This document shows, in pieces, positions 15,258-20,670 of a stretch of DNA of 21,212 nucleotides. The DNA is from a virus, in IMG/VR virus record IMGVR_UViG_3300047560_001112, positions 1 through 21,212 of that record, one strand, 5' to 3'. The notes beneath the pieces were generated by a model. That model was given only the letters and a program-made list of their open reading frames with translations. It was not told the origin of the DNA and made no database searches. Both the position numbers and the translations under genes were made by a program. Numbering within the stretch: position 1 is the stretch's first letter; each line of letters begins with the position of its first letter.

Positions 15258-15330
15258 CCCTCCATAGCTCAGGGGATAGAGCAGAGAACTTCTAATTCTA
15301 AGGTCGTTGGTTCGATTCCAACTGGGGGGA
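15258..15330 (+). tRNA. tRNA-Arg (TCT)
   Basis: Acceptor CCCTCCA pairs with TGGGGGG (15323-15329, one T-G). Anticodon stem AGAA/TTCT around CTTCTAA, anticodon TCT, decoding AGA. T arm GTTGGTTCGATTCCAAC. It ends one base before the stop of the leftward gene. Confidence 0.92.
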
Positions 15331-15331
15331 C

Positions 15332-16081
15332 TTAATAAAGATCAGTATTTACTGGGTCATACTTAAATTTACCAGCAACATATGTTGCTTTAGTTTGACC
15401 AGCATCGTTTGAGTAGAAGACCATACAGGACTCTCCACCACCAGCTTCACCAAACTGCATACGGAATGGATAGTATTGTCCAGCCGTAAGGTTAACAGAT
15501 ACATTAGACCCAACTGATCTAGCACCATGTGCACCACCATTGTCTACAAGGGCATTAGATCTAGTGTAGTTGCCGTGCTTTGCATTGTCACCCATCCACA
15601 AGAACGAGCAGTCATCGGAGATTGTGTAGAAGTTATAGTTTCCAGTCTCAGGAGCAATAAACCATCCAGTCCACTGAAGGCTATATGCTTCATCGTAATT
15701 TAATTGCTGTGCACCAAAACCACCAAAGGTATCAACCAATACAGAAGTTCCATAATTGTTGTCCGCAATGCGTGGATGATTGTCAAAATAAGTAACGTCA
15801 TCATTCATATAGCCAGCATGTTTAGTTCTATAAAGACCATCTGTTCCATATCCAGAAGCCACTACAGTTGGAGTAAGAGTAACAATAGTAGCTTTGTTGA
15901 CGTGATCAGCATTGCCATTAATATCCATTGCACCATACATGTATCCAGAACCAGGTGTTGGCAATTGAATCTGTGCCAAAGTAGGGTCTGGTGGAACAGG
16001 TGGGGTAGACGGACCAAACATAAAACCAGAGGCACTAGCACCTCTAATAAACATATCTCCTGGATTAGATATGTATCCCAT
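15332..16081 (-). CDS. PA14/GLEYA-like protein, possible virion component
   Basis: The 249-residue product has a Pro-rich N-terminal segment (MGYISNPGDMFIRGASASGF, then TPPVPPDPT) and a PA14/GLEYA-like beta domain from about residue 75 to 245. Its signs are the GLYRTKHAGYMNDD start, WTGWFIAPETGNYNFYTISD, DDCSFLWMGD, and a late YYPFRMQFGEAGG followed by FYSNDAG. Such domains bind carbohydrate in yeast adhesins and glycosidases. No signal peptide is visible, unlike the other PA14-type protein, so a tail or capsid role is more likely, but this is inference. AGGAAG precedes the ATG at 16081. The gene follows 2 bases after its partner at 16084. Confidence 0.8.
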   Translation of the reverse strand: MGYISNPGDMFIRGASASGFMFGPSTPPVPPDPTLAQIQLPTPGSGYMYGAMDINGNADHVNKATIVTLTPTVVASGYGTDGLYRTKHAGYMNDDVTYFDNHPRIADNNYGTSVLVDTFGGFGAQQLNYDEAYSLQWTGWFIAPETGNYNFYTISDDCSFLWMGDNAKHGNYTRSNALVDNGGAHGARSVGSNVSVNLTAGQYYPFRMQFGEAGGGESCMVFYSNDAGQTKATYVAGKFKYDPVNTDLY

Positions 16082-16083
16082 GA

Positions 16084-16374
16084 TTACTTCCTATTACCAG
16101 AAGTCTTTAGAACGTATAGAGTAATCCAGTCATCAGCAAAGGCGTAAAGTTCGTCATCTGGACCAAGAGAAAGTGATAATGACATTCCATCAAGAAGCTT
16201 GATTCCATATGTCTCTTCCTCCCACATGTGACGATTACCAATATAGGCAGTGATTCCGTTACCGTTGATGTTCTGAACGATTACTTCGCATGGAGAATTT
16301 GGGGCATTGTTGATATCAACGATAGGGTAAACTCCATCATTACCGACGCTGACGTTTGATTGAAAAGTAGACAT
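16084..16374 (-). CDS. Small beta-rich protein, possible structural or decoration protein
   Basis: This 96-residue protein appears to be all-beta: VSVGNDGVYPIVD, CEVIVQNINGNGITAYIGNR, YGIKLLDGMSLSLSLGPDDELYA and ITLYVLKTSG. The GPDDELYA loop followed by a final strand recalls small head or tail accessory proteins in actinophages, not assigned to a named family. Leaderless start: TATAAT is six bases before the ATG at 16374. It is upstream of and probably co-transcribed with the PA14 gene at 15332. Confidence 0.72.
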   Translation of the reverse strand: MSTFQSNVSVGNDGVYPIVDINNAPNSPCEVIVQNINGNGITAYIGNRHMWEEETYGIKLLDGMSLSLSLGPDDELYAFADDWITLYVLKTSGNRK

Positions 16375-16380
16375 GCTTAT

Positions 16381-16389
16381 ATTATAGCA
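16381..16389 (-). promoter_or_regulatory. Extended -10 promoter, leaderless 16374 gene
   Basis: On the minus strand TGC (16389-16387) and TATAAT (16386-16381), then six bases to the ATG at 16374. No ribosome-binding site. Confidence 0.75.
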
Positions 16390-16392
16390 TAA

Positions 16393-16605
16393 CTATTTAT
16401 CTGATAATTGTTTCCATGCCCAGGAAAGCACTTCAGCAGCTACAACATCATTGGAAGAGTCCTTTTCCTGGATAAGAGTTCTAAGATGTTCAAAGATTCT
16501 TACACGTTCCTGGAGAGCAGACATTCTCATTAGTTCATCAATATCAAGGTCTGTCCTTTTACGCATGGCAACCAGGTCTTCTTCAAGTTCTGAATAATAA
16601 GACAT
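16393..16605 (-). CDS. Small helical protein of the ERVRxxE type
   Basis: 70 residues, almost wholly helical and charged, with MSYYSELEEDLVAMRKR at the start and LQERVRIFEHLRTLIQEKD in the middle, ending VAAEVLSWAWKQLSDK. The central ERVRIFEHLRTL segment resembles ERVRMLESVKTL of the gene at 16761-16958, so the two look like paralogues. The function is unknown. Leaderless start: TGG-TATAAT, six bases, then ATG at 16605. Confidence 0.7.
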   Translation of the reverse strand: MSYYSELEEDLVAMRKRTDLDIDELMRMSALQERVRIFEHLRTLIQEKDSSNDVVAAEVLSWAWKQLSDK

Positions 16606-16611
16606 ATAAAC

Positions 16612-16620
16612 ATTATACCA
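16612..16620 (-). promoter_or_regulatory. Extended -10 promoter, leaderless 16605 gene
   Basis: On the minus strand TGG (16620-16618) and TATAAT (16617-16612), then six bases to the ATG at 16605. It directly follows the T-tail of the terminator at 16623-16651. Confidence 0.75.
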
Positions 16621-16622
16621 TT

Positions 16623-16651
16623 ATAAAAGAAAAGGTCCCATTTCTGGGACC
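16623..16651 (-). terminator. Intrinsic terminator of the leftward 17100-16657 unit
   Basis: GGTCCCA / TGGGACC stem (16634-16640 and 16645-16651) with a 4-base loop. On the minus strand it is followed by TTTTCTTTTAT. It ends the small-gene unit a few bases after the 16657 gene. Confidence 0.88.
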
Positions 16652-16656
16652 TATTT

Positions 16657-16761
16657 CTATTCATCGTAATAGTCTTTATAATGTTTCTTGACTCTATCTG
16701 TCCACCAGACTGCGAGGGCAAGGATGGCAAAACCAATTATTCCTACTAATAGCTCTAACAC
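16657..16761 (-). CDS. Tiny single-helix membrane protein (34 residues)
   Basis: GTG start at 16761, sharing one base with the TAG of the upstream gene; GGGGGA lies just before it. The product is a single hydrophobic helix (LELLVGIIGFAILALAVWW) followed by a charged tail TDRVKKHYKDYYDE. Such a peptide could anchor or regulate a membrane partner; no function is known. It is the last gene before the terminator at 16651-16623. Overlap, the ribosome-binding site and the helix plus charged tail support a real gene. Confidence 0.65.
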   Translation of the reverse strand: MLELLVGIIGFAILALAVWWTDRVKKHYKDYYDE

Positions 16762-16958
16762 TATTCCCCCATAGCAATCTCTAGGGCAAGGAGTTCAAGA
16801 ACTTCCTGGTCAATCTTGCCATCATTATAAAGTGTTTTAACAGACTCAAGCATACGGACACGCTCGTTGATCTTTGTTTCGTTAATCTGCTTTTCGTGAA
16901 TTTCTCGTAGATTCTTTAGTGTTTCACTTAATGAAAGTGTTGCGGTTGATTCCTGCAA
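16761..16958 (-). CDS. Small helical protein of the ERVRxxE type
   Basis: About 65 residues from a TTG start at 16958, which overlaps the end of the preceding leftward gene by 35 bases. AGGAT before the TTG is a modest ribosome-binding site. Helical and charged: LSETLKNLREIHEKQINET, then KINERVRMLESVKTLYNDGK and QEVLELLALEIAMGE. Its centre is similar to the 16605 protein. The function is unknown; the pair may be small adaptor or antitoxin-like proteins, but nothing in the sequence decides this. Confidence 0.62.
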   Translation of the reverse strand: MQESTATLSLSETLKNLREIHEKQINETKINERVRMLESVKTLYNDGKIDQEVLELLALEIAMGE

Positions 16959-17100
16959 GGTATCCTGCCTTCCATGCTTCGCCTTCTTCTTTAGAAGGGG
17001 TGTGTTCCAATGACATTGCCCATTTGAGCATATCTTCTTTTGCTTTTGCCTGGAGCTTTTCCATAGCTCTCTTTACGGCTCTACGTTCTAGTCTAGACAT
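16924..17100 (-). CDS. Small basic helical protein
   Basis: 58 residues from the ATG at 17100 (MSRLERRAVKRAMEKLQAKA, continuing KEDMLKWAMSLEHTPSKEEG). The ending EAWKAGYLAGINRN carries a GYxxG-like element also seen, more developed, at 18099 and 19972. An in-frame ATG at 17154 is rejected because it lies within the -35 of the promoter at 17126-17154, upstream of the start point. The function is unknown. First gene of the leftward unit that ends at 16651. Confidence 0.65.
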   Translation of the reverse strand: MSRLERRAVKRAMEKLQAKAKEDMLKWAMSLEHTPSKEEGEAWKAGYLAGINRNTFIK

Positions 17101-17125
17101 AGTAATCCAATCTCTTAGTACATCT

Positions 17126-17154
17126 ATTATACCAAAAGATGATTGACAAATCAA
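17126..17154 (-). promoter_or_regulatory. Leftward promoter of the 17100-16657 unit
   Basis: On the minus strand TTGATT (17154-17149), 17-base spacer, TATAAT (17131-17126), with TGG before the -10. It overlaps the rightward promoter 17143-17171. Confidence 0.78.
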
Positions 17155-17171
17155 TAGTCAACGTGTATAAT
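17143..17171 (+). promoter_or_regulatory. Rightward consensus promoter overlapping a leftward one
   Basis: TTGACA (17143-17148), 17-base spacer, TATAAT (17166-17171). The transcript would start near 17178, run antisense through the small leftward gene 17290-17171, and could continue into the gene at 17307. Confidence 0.8.
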
Positions 17172-17290
17172 TATAGAGTAACGAGACGACGCTTGGCAGG
17201 ATCAAACATCTTAGGACGTTTCTTAAATGCCTTACCATTCTGTCGGTCTGAGTTACGGATCCCTGATCCTTTACCTTTTTTAGCAGCCAT
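17171..17290 (-). CDS. Tiny very basic protein (39 residues)
   Basis: ATG at 17290, TAA at 17173-17171. The product begins MAAKKGKGSGIRNSDRQNGK and continues AFKKRPKMFDPAKRRLVTL; about a third of its residues are Lys or Arg. Its composition suggests nucleic-acid or virion binding. RPKMFDP..RRLV looks like a conserved core of small actinophage proteins, but this is from memory. The start follows the same TGN-TANNNT-N6-ATG leaderless layout as four other genes here, which is the main support. Its stop overlaps the -10 of the rightward promoter. Confidence 0.62.
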   Translation of the reverse strand: MAAKKGKGSGIRNSDRQNGKAFKKRPKMFDPAKRRLVTL

Positions 17291-17296
17291 ATAGAA

Positions 17297-17305
17297 AGTA
17301 TAACA
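17297..17305 (-). promoter_or_regulatory. Extended -10 promoter, leaderless 17290 gene
   Basis: On the minus strand TGT (17305-17303) and TATACT (17302-17297), then six bases to the ATG at 17290. Confidence 0.68.
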
Positions 17306-17306
17306 C

Positions 17307-17573
17307 ATGACAGAACGATGGGAAGAGCTTTACGGAAAAGCCCTCAAAAGCATCAAGATTGAAAACCCAAGCATGGTACAGCAAATGATTATCAATACAG
17401 CAATTCTTGACGGTGTTCGTAAAGAACGCAAACGTATCTCAGATTGGATTGAGGAAAATCGCAGGTATATTGAGATTGATGAAGGTGTTGGTATCTACCG
17501 TGATAGCTTTGACTCTGAATCACTTCTAAAGTTTATTAACCAGCCTATTGACAAAACAGACGACAGCCTGTAA
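17307..17573 (+). CDS. Hypothetical helical protein
   Basis: 88 residues, mostly helical and charged. The middle has AILDGVRKERKRISDWIEEN, a form often seen in small phage proteins of unknown role, followed by an acidic GVGIYRDSFDSESLLKFINQ. The ATG lies in the 16-base gap after the divergent small gene. No strong ribosome-binding site is seen (AGAAAG only). The nearest good rightward promoter is at 17143-17171, implying a leader of about 130 bases. Confidence 0.68.
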   Translation: MTERWEELYGKALKSIKIENPSMVQQMIINTAILDGVRKERKRISDWIEENRRYIEIDEGVGIYRDSFDSESLLKFINQPIDKTDDSL

Positions 17574-17576
17574 AAT
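17548..17576 (+). promoter_or_regulatory. Promoter for the 17611-18392 genes
   Basis: TTGACA (17548-17553), 17-base spacer, TAAAAT (17571-17576). It overlaps the end of the 17307 gene. Confidence 0.85.
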
Positions 17577-17610
17577 AGATATATAAGGTCCATTAAACGA
17601 GAGAGAACGT

Positions 17611-18099
17611 ATGCAAACCTTTTTACCTTACAAAGACTTCGACAAGTCTGCACAAGCACTAGACAGCAAGCGTCTTAACAAGCAAATCCTAGAGTGCTAC
17701 CAAATCCTCAAAGTTCTATCCAATCCAGACCCACGTGCTGGATGGCGTAACCACCCTGCTGTGAAGATGTGGCGTGGCTTTGAGCACAAGCTGTTTGACT
17801 ACACCATGGCTATGGTTAAAGAAGCAAATGTACGTGGCATTAAGACTGACAAGAATATGGAAAATCTTACCAACCTTCTTAATGTCAACGGTATTGACTG
17901 GAGCTTTGACACTCCAGAGTGGTACACCAATGACATTACTATGCAACGTCTTACCACTACACACAAAGCAAACCTATATAAGAAAGACCCAATCTATTAC
18001 TTTGACTTTTACAGCTCAGTAGCAGAGAGCAACCCATGTTGCCCTAATCGTAAAGAGCCATGCAAGTATTACTGGGTAGCACACGAGGAAGCAGCATAA
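17611..18099 (+). CDS. MSMEG_6728-like protein (Pyr_excise-related)
   Basis: This 162-residue protein begins MQTFLPYKDFDKSAQALDSK with RLNKQ next, then GWRNHPAVKMWRGFEHKLFD. These are hallmarks of an actinobacterial and phage family grouped as MSMEG_6728-like, which I recall as linked to the pyrimidine-dimer glycosylase (T4 endonuclease V) superfamily. A DNA repair role is therefore possible but not shown. Near the C-terminus NPCCPNRKEPCKYYWV adds a cysteine cluster (CC, C). The start has GAGAGAG upstream. Coupled to the next gene by TAATG. Confidence 0.78.
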   Translation: MQTFLPYKDFDKSAQALDSKRLNKQILECYQILKVLSNPDPRAGWRNHPAVKMWRGFEHKLFDYTMAMVKEANVRGIKTDKNMENLTNLLNVNGIDWSFDTPEWYTNDITMQRLTTTHKANLYKKDPIYYFDFYSSVAESNPCCPNRKEPCKYYWVAHEEAA

Positions 18100-18392
18100 T
18101 GAACATCGAAAAGATTACTAAGAAGATTGAGAAGTTTGGCGAAGAAAGTTATGAAGAGGGCTACAGCATTGGATGGGACTCTGGATACGATGCTGGCTAT
18201 GAGTCTGCTTTTAATGAGGGCATTGAGGAACACAAACGAGCAATGACTTTCAGACTTAATTCTCTTTTTGATACATACATGAAGACTAACAAGTTTAAGG
18301 ATGCTCAGAACATTAAAGAGTTGATGGAGTATCTTGGCTGGGAGTTCGATCCAGAAGCATTTGACCGTATTATGAATGGTGAAGACCAGTAA
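18099..18392 (+). CDS. Hypothetical protein with Gly-Tyr repeats
   Basis: 97 residues from the ATG that overlaps the preceding stop. The centre contains a run of Tyr-x-x-Gly-Tyr/Trp units (YEEGYSIGWDSGYDAGYESA, then FNEGI), a period-4 pattern typical of a helix with a Gly/aromatic face. A basic helix before it (EKITKKIEKFG) and an acidic C-terminus. A similar but shorter GYDLGWQHGYEAG unit occurs at 19972. The function is unknown; a long amphipathic helix for oligomerisation is likely. A start at 18060 would overlap the previous gene and is not favoured. Confidence 0.68.
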   Translation: MNIEKITKKIEKFGEESYEEGYSIGWDSGYDAGYESAFNEGIEEHKRAMTFRLNSLFDTYMKTNKFKDAQNIKELMEYLGWEFDPEAFDRIMNGEDQ

Positions 18393-18424
18393 AAGCTCGG
18401 CGGTAAAATAGAGGAACAAAACGC

Positions 18425-18453
18425 TTGACAAGCAAGCGACTATACCTTATAAT
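18425..18453 (+). promoter_or_regulatory. Consensus promoter for 18480-19128
   Basis: TTGACA (18425-18430), 17-base spacer, TATAAT (18448-18453). Confidence 0.88.
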
Positions 18454-18479
18454 AGATATATACCAAACAAGGAGACAAA

Positions 18480-18854
18480 ATGACTGAAGACGAACTACTT
18501 GAAGAATACGAAATCTTTATGGAAGAGTTCCAACCTACCATTTATGAGGTTACTGAAGAAAACCGTGCTATCGTAAAAGAGATCGATCCAAGTCTTGTTT
18601 GGACCTATCACTCCACCTGTGAAAACGATATGCTTTCTCCAGGCTTTAGTGAGTATCGCCCAGACAACTGTTGCTGGCATGAACAGGCTTGGTATGTATC
18701 TAACAAGCCTTGGGATTCCGATGAATCTAGCCAGTGGATACATATGAGTGCAAGCCTACCTTGCCCAGAGTGCAACAAAGACGGAGAGGGAGAGGGAGAC
18801 GAGAACTGTGAAGTATGCGACAGCTACGGATACTACACTTTCTACGTAGACTAA
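18480..18854 (+). CDS. Hypothetical protein with C-terminal CxxC zinc-knuckle
   Basis: 124 residues. An acidic N-terminus (TEDELLEEYEIFMEEF) is followed by a Trp/His-rich centre (SLVWTYHSTCENDM, DNCCWHEQAWYVSNKPW) and a C-terminal CPECNKDGEGEGDENCEVCD with two CxxC pairs, like a DnaJ-type zinc knuckle. A strong ribosome-binding site AAGGAGA lies 5-6 bases before the ATG. The function is unknown, probably zinc-binding. Confidence 0.75.
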   Translation: MTEDELLEEYEIFMEEFQPTIYEVTEENRAIVKEIDPSLVWTYHSTCENDMLSPGFSEYRPDNCCWHEQAWYVSNKPWDSDESSQWIHMSASLPCPECNKDGEGEGDENCEVCDSYGYYTFYVD

Positions 18855-18855
18855 T

Positions 18856-19128
18856 ATGGAAGAAACTACATTTGAAAACAAGGCTCTGATTCTAGCAGAC
18901 CTTTGGCTAAACTTTAGGGACGATGAACAGTTCCAGGATTTCATTGACTACAATGACCTAGGACTTCCACTGGCTTATGCACTTGCCAATGGGATCGTAA
19001 AGCAAACAGAGCGAGCAACCTCATTTGTTGAAGAGACTTTTATGCTCTTGCTTGCAGGTCTTGGGATTGAGCAGGACACTGGCTTTGACACACTTGACGA
19101 TATTTTGTCGGGTACAGTAGAAGACTAG
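18856..19128 (+). CDS. Conserved-looking small acidic protein
   Basis: 90 residues, helical and acidic. LADLWLNFRDDEQFQDFIDY continues NDLGLPLAYALANGIV, then TSFVEETFMLLLAGLGIEQD and TLDDILSG. The DFI.YNDLGLPLAY block recalls a family of unknown function in actinophages. It begins 2 bases after the previous stop without a clear ribosome-binding site. Its 3' end overlaps the leftward 19125-19313 gene by four bases. Confidence 0.75.
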   Translation: MEETTFENKALILADLWLNFRDDEQFQDFIDYNDLGLPLAYALANGIVKQTERATSFVEETFMLLLAGLGIEQDTGFDTLDDILSGTVED

Positions 19129-19313
19129 AGCATATTATCAATGTCTATATCATAAGAGATACCAAATATATCTAACATAGACATCTTTTGCTGTTTGTCA
19201 GCAATTTGATTAACAACTAAATAAAGCTCTTCGCCAGATACTTCTACATCTTCTCCGTTAATGCGGAATGTGTAGTTTCTGTCGGGGAAGATAACATATT
19301 TGAATTTATTCAC
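19125..19313 (-). CDS. Small leftward hypothetical protein, leaderless GTG start
   Basis: 62 residues from the GTG at 19313: VNKFKYVIFPDRNYTFRING, then EDVEVSGEELYLVVNQIADK and a Met-rich SMLDIFGISYDIDIDNML. A longer in-frame start at 19433 is rejected because it runs antisense through the 19339 gene and the segment 5' of the GTG has no support. GTG is six bases after TATAAT (19325-19320) with TGT before it. The function is unknown. Confidence 0.68.
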   Translation of the reverse strand: MNKFKYVIFPDRNYTFRINGEDVEVSGEELYLVVNQIADKQQKMSMLDIFGISYDIDIDNML

Positions 19314-19327
19314 ATAACTATTATAAC
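19300..19327 (+). promoter_or_regulatory. Probable promoter of the 19339 gene
   Basis: TTGAAT (19300-19305), 16-base spacer, TATAAC (19322-19327), just before AGGAGAAA and the ATG at 19339. The -10 shares bases with the leftward -10 at 19320-19325. Confidence 0.5.
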
Positions 19328-19328
19328 A
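19320..19328 (-). promoter_or_regulatory. Extended -10 promoter, leaderless 19313 gene
   Basis: On the minus strand TGT (19328-19326) and TATAAT (19325-19320), then six bases to the GTG at 19313. Confidence 0.7.
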
Positions 19329-19338
19329 GGAGAAACAA

Positions 19339-19590
19339 ATGGAAAACAACACAATCAAGCGAGAGTACACCGCATTCTCAACCCACGCATGGCGTAACTG
19401 GAACGACAACACACCAATGGTATCGTTCAACATGCAGGACGGTCAGGGTAACGAAGCTACCCAGTTCCTTACCGAACAGCAGGTAGAAGAAGTTATTACC
19501 CTTCTTAAGAATGCTATCGTAGAAGCCAAGTCACTGGAAGAACACAAACCATCGGAGCCTACATTGTGGGACGACAACACGCCATTCTAA
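19339..19590 (+). CDS. Hypothetical protein
   Basis: 83 residues: a beta-like first part (REYTAFSTHAWRNWNDNTPM, VSFNMQDG), then a helical FLTEQQVEEVITLLKNAIVEA. The first part could form a small antiparallel sheet. AGGAGAAA precedes the ATG by 5 bases. The stop overlaps the next start by TAATG. The function is unknown. Confidence 0.68.
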   Translation: MENNTIKREYTAFSTHAWRNWNDNTPMVSFNMQDGQGNEATQFLTEQQVEEVITLLKNAIVEAKSLEEHKPSEPTLWDDNTPF

Positions 19591-19988
19591 TGACACCACT
19601 AGAACAAGAGATCGTAAACCTTAGCAAGATATGGTATAACTTTGTGAGTGTAGACCACCACAAAGACCGTGACTGCCACTGGTATATTGAACAGTACTTT
19701 TCTTATGGAGAAGCACCATACTACCAGGCACATCACATGGGATACATTGGTGATATGTTTGACGGTACAAAATGTACAACTCTTGAAGAAGCACAGGAAG
19801 AATTACGAGACAGACTAGCATTAGAGATACACAAGGCAAAGATTTGGGTCAATCGTAATCTTGAAGAAATCAAGAAGATCGAAGCAGACAACTCAGATGA
19901 AATGTACTTTGGTAGCTCAGAAGAATACGAAAGAATGCTCCACTACTTAAACGGTGGGGAATGGATAGAACGTGAAGAAGTTTCTTAA
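19590..19988 (+). CDS. Hypothetical helical protein
   Basis: 132 residues from the ATG at 19590. Aromatic and His-rich middle (DHHKDRDCHWYIEQYFSYGE, APYYQAHHMGYIG), then a long charged helix (EEAQEELRDRLALEIHKAKI). No recognised domain. A possible in-frame start at 19566 lies within the previous gene and is not favoured, as TAATG coupling at 19588-19592 is typical of this genome. Confidence 0.65.
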   Translation: MTPLEQEIVNLSKIWYNFVSVDHHKDRDCHWYIEQYFSYGEAPYYQAHHMGYIGDMFDGTKCTTLEEAQEELRDRLALEIHKAKIWVNRNLEEIKKIEADNSDEMYFGSSEEYERMLHYLNGGEWIEREEVS

Positions 19989-20214
19989 TATATTTAAATG
20001 GCGAGTACGCCTAGTCCAGAAAGGCTATGACCTTGGCTGGCAACACGGTTACGAAGCAGGTATGGTTGAAAGACACAACCAGATTGTTGACGTTGTAACC
20101 GAACATGTCCACGGTATTGATTGGCTCAAGGAAGACATGTTAACAGCACGAGAGATCGTAAAGGTAGTAAAGAATCACCAACCAGAAAAAGAGGTAATCG
20201 GATGGGAGAAGTAA
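19972..20214 (+). CDS. Hypothetical small protein with GYxxGW element
   Basis: 80 residues from a GTG at 19972 that overlaps the end of the previous gene by 17 bases. Basic amphipathic N-terminus (MKKFLNIFKWRVRLVQ), then GYDLGWQHGYEAGMVERHNQ and a charged helix. The Gly/Tyr unit matches that of the gene at 18099, suggesting paralogy or shared structure. The function is unknown. Confidence 0.62.
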   Translation: MKKFLNIFKWRVRLVQKGYDLGWQHGYEAGMVERHNQIVDVVTEHVHGIDWLKEDMLTAREIVKVVKNHQPEKEVIGWEK

Positions 20215-20498
20215 GAGACCTAGTAGAATACTCAGTAATGTTCCAGGACAAGGACCTTCGTAAAACAGGTTGGGTTTGGGATGTAGTTCCTGAGTTAGAT
20301 GAAATCACAGCAGCTCAACATGTACTACAGTTGTCTACCAAACAGGCAAATGAAGAAGACCTGGAAGTGGTTGCTATGGCTAGAGCCAACAAATCTATCT
20401 TCAAAGAAAATGGAATGTACAGGACTATCTATACATCTCAGTTTGAGAAGGTAGATATCCATGCTCCAATTTTCGACGGTATAAAGAATGCCTCGTAA
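20202..20498 (+). CDS. Hypothetical protein
   Basis: 98 residues from the ATG at 20202 with AGAGGT 7 bases upstream. Features: DLVEYSVMFQDKDLRKTGWV, then ITAAQHVLQLSTKQANEEDL and a YRTIYTSQFEK segment. No recognised domain. A longer start at 20121 would lie fully inside the preceding gene. It overlaps the previous gene by 13 bases and is the last substantial gene before the gene-free region. Confidence 0.62.
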   Translation: MGEVRDLVEYSVMFQDKDLRKTGWVWDVVPELDEITAAQHVLQLSTKQANEEDLEVVAMARANKSIFKENGMYRTIYTSQFEKVDIHAPIFDGIKNAS

Positions 20499-20531
20499 TA
20501 CCTATATAACAAATAACCCTATAGGAACTAT

Positions 20532-20597
20532 ATGAACCAAGAAGTCATGTTTTGGATGATTTGGATAGCCCTGATATACCTCATATCAAAGACATAA
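20532..20597 (+). CDS. Putative tiny membrane peptide (21 residues)
   Basis: ATG at 20532 with AGGA upstream, TAA at 20595-20597. The peptide MNQEVMFWMIWIALIYLISK plus Thr is nearly one hydrophobic helix with polar ends. It could be a real small membrane protein, but the surrounding AT-rich DNA gives such frames by chance. Confidence 0.4.
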   Translation: MNQEVMFWMIWIALIYLISKT

Positions 20598-20670
20598 ACC
20601 CATATACGGATTTATATCTACCCTCGGATTTAAACCTCTGTACGGTCATCCTAGGGCTATTCTGATAGGG

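Noticed and set aside
15704-16147. 147-residue rightward frame over the PA14 gene
   Set aside because: It is antisense to a gene with clear domain structure, and its Ser/Ile/Thr-rich composition is typical of a reverse-strand shadow.
19314-19433. N-terminal extension of the leftward 19313 gene
   Set aside because: It overlaps the 19339 gene, and the leaderless promoter sits inside it and fixes the start at 19313.
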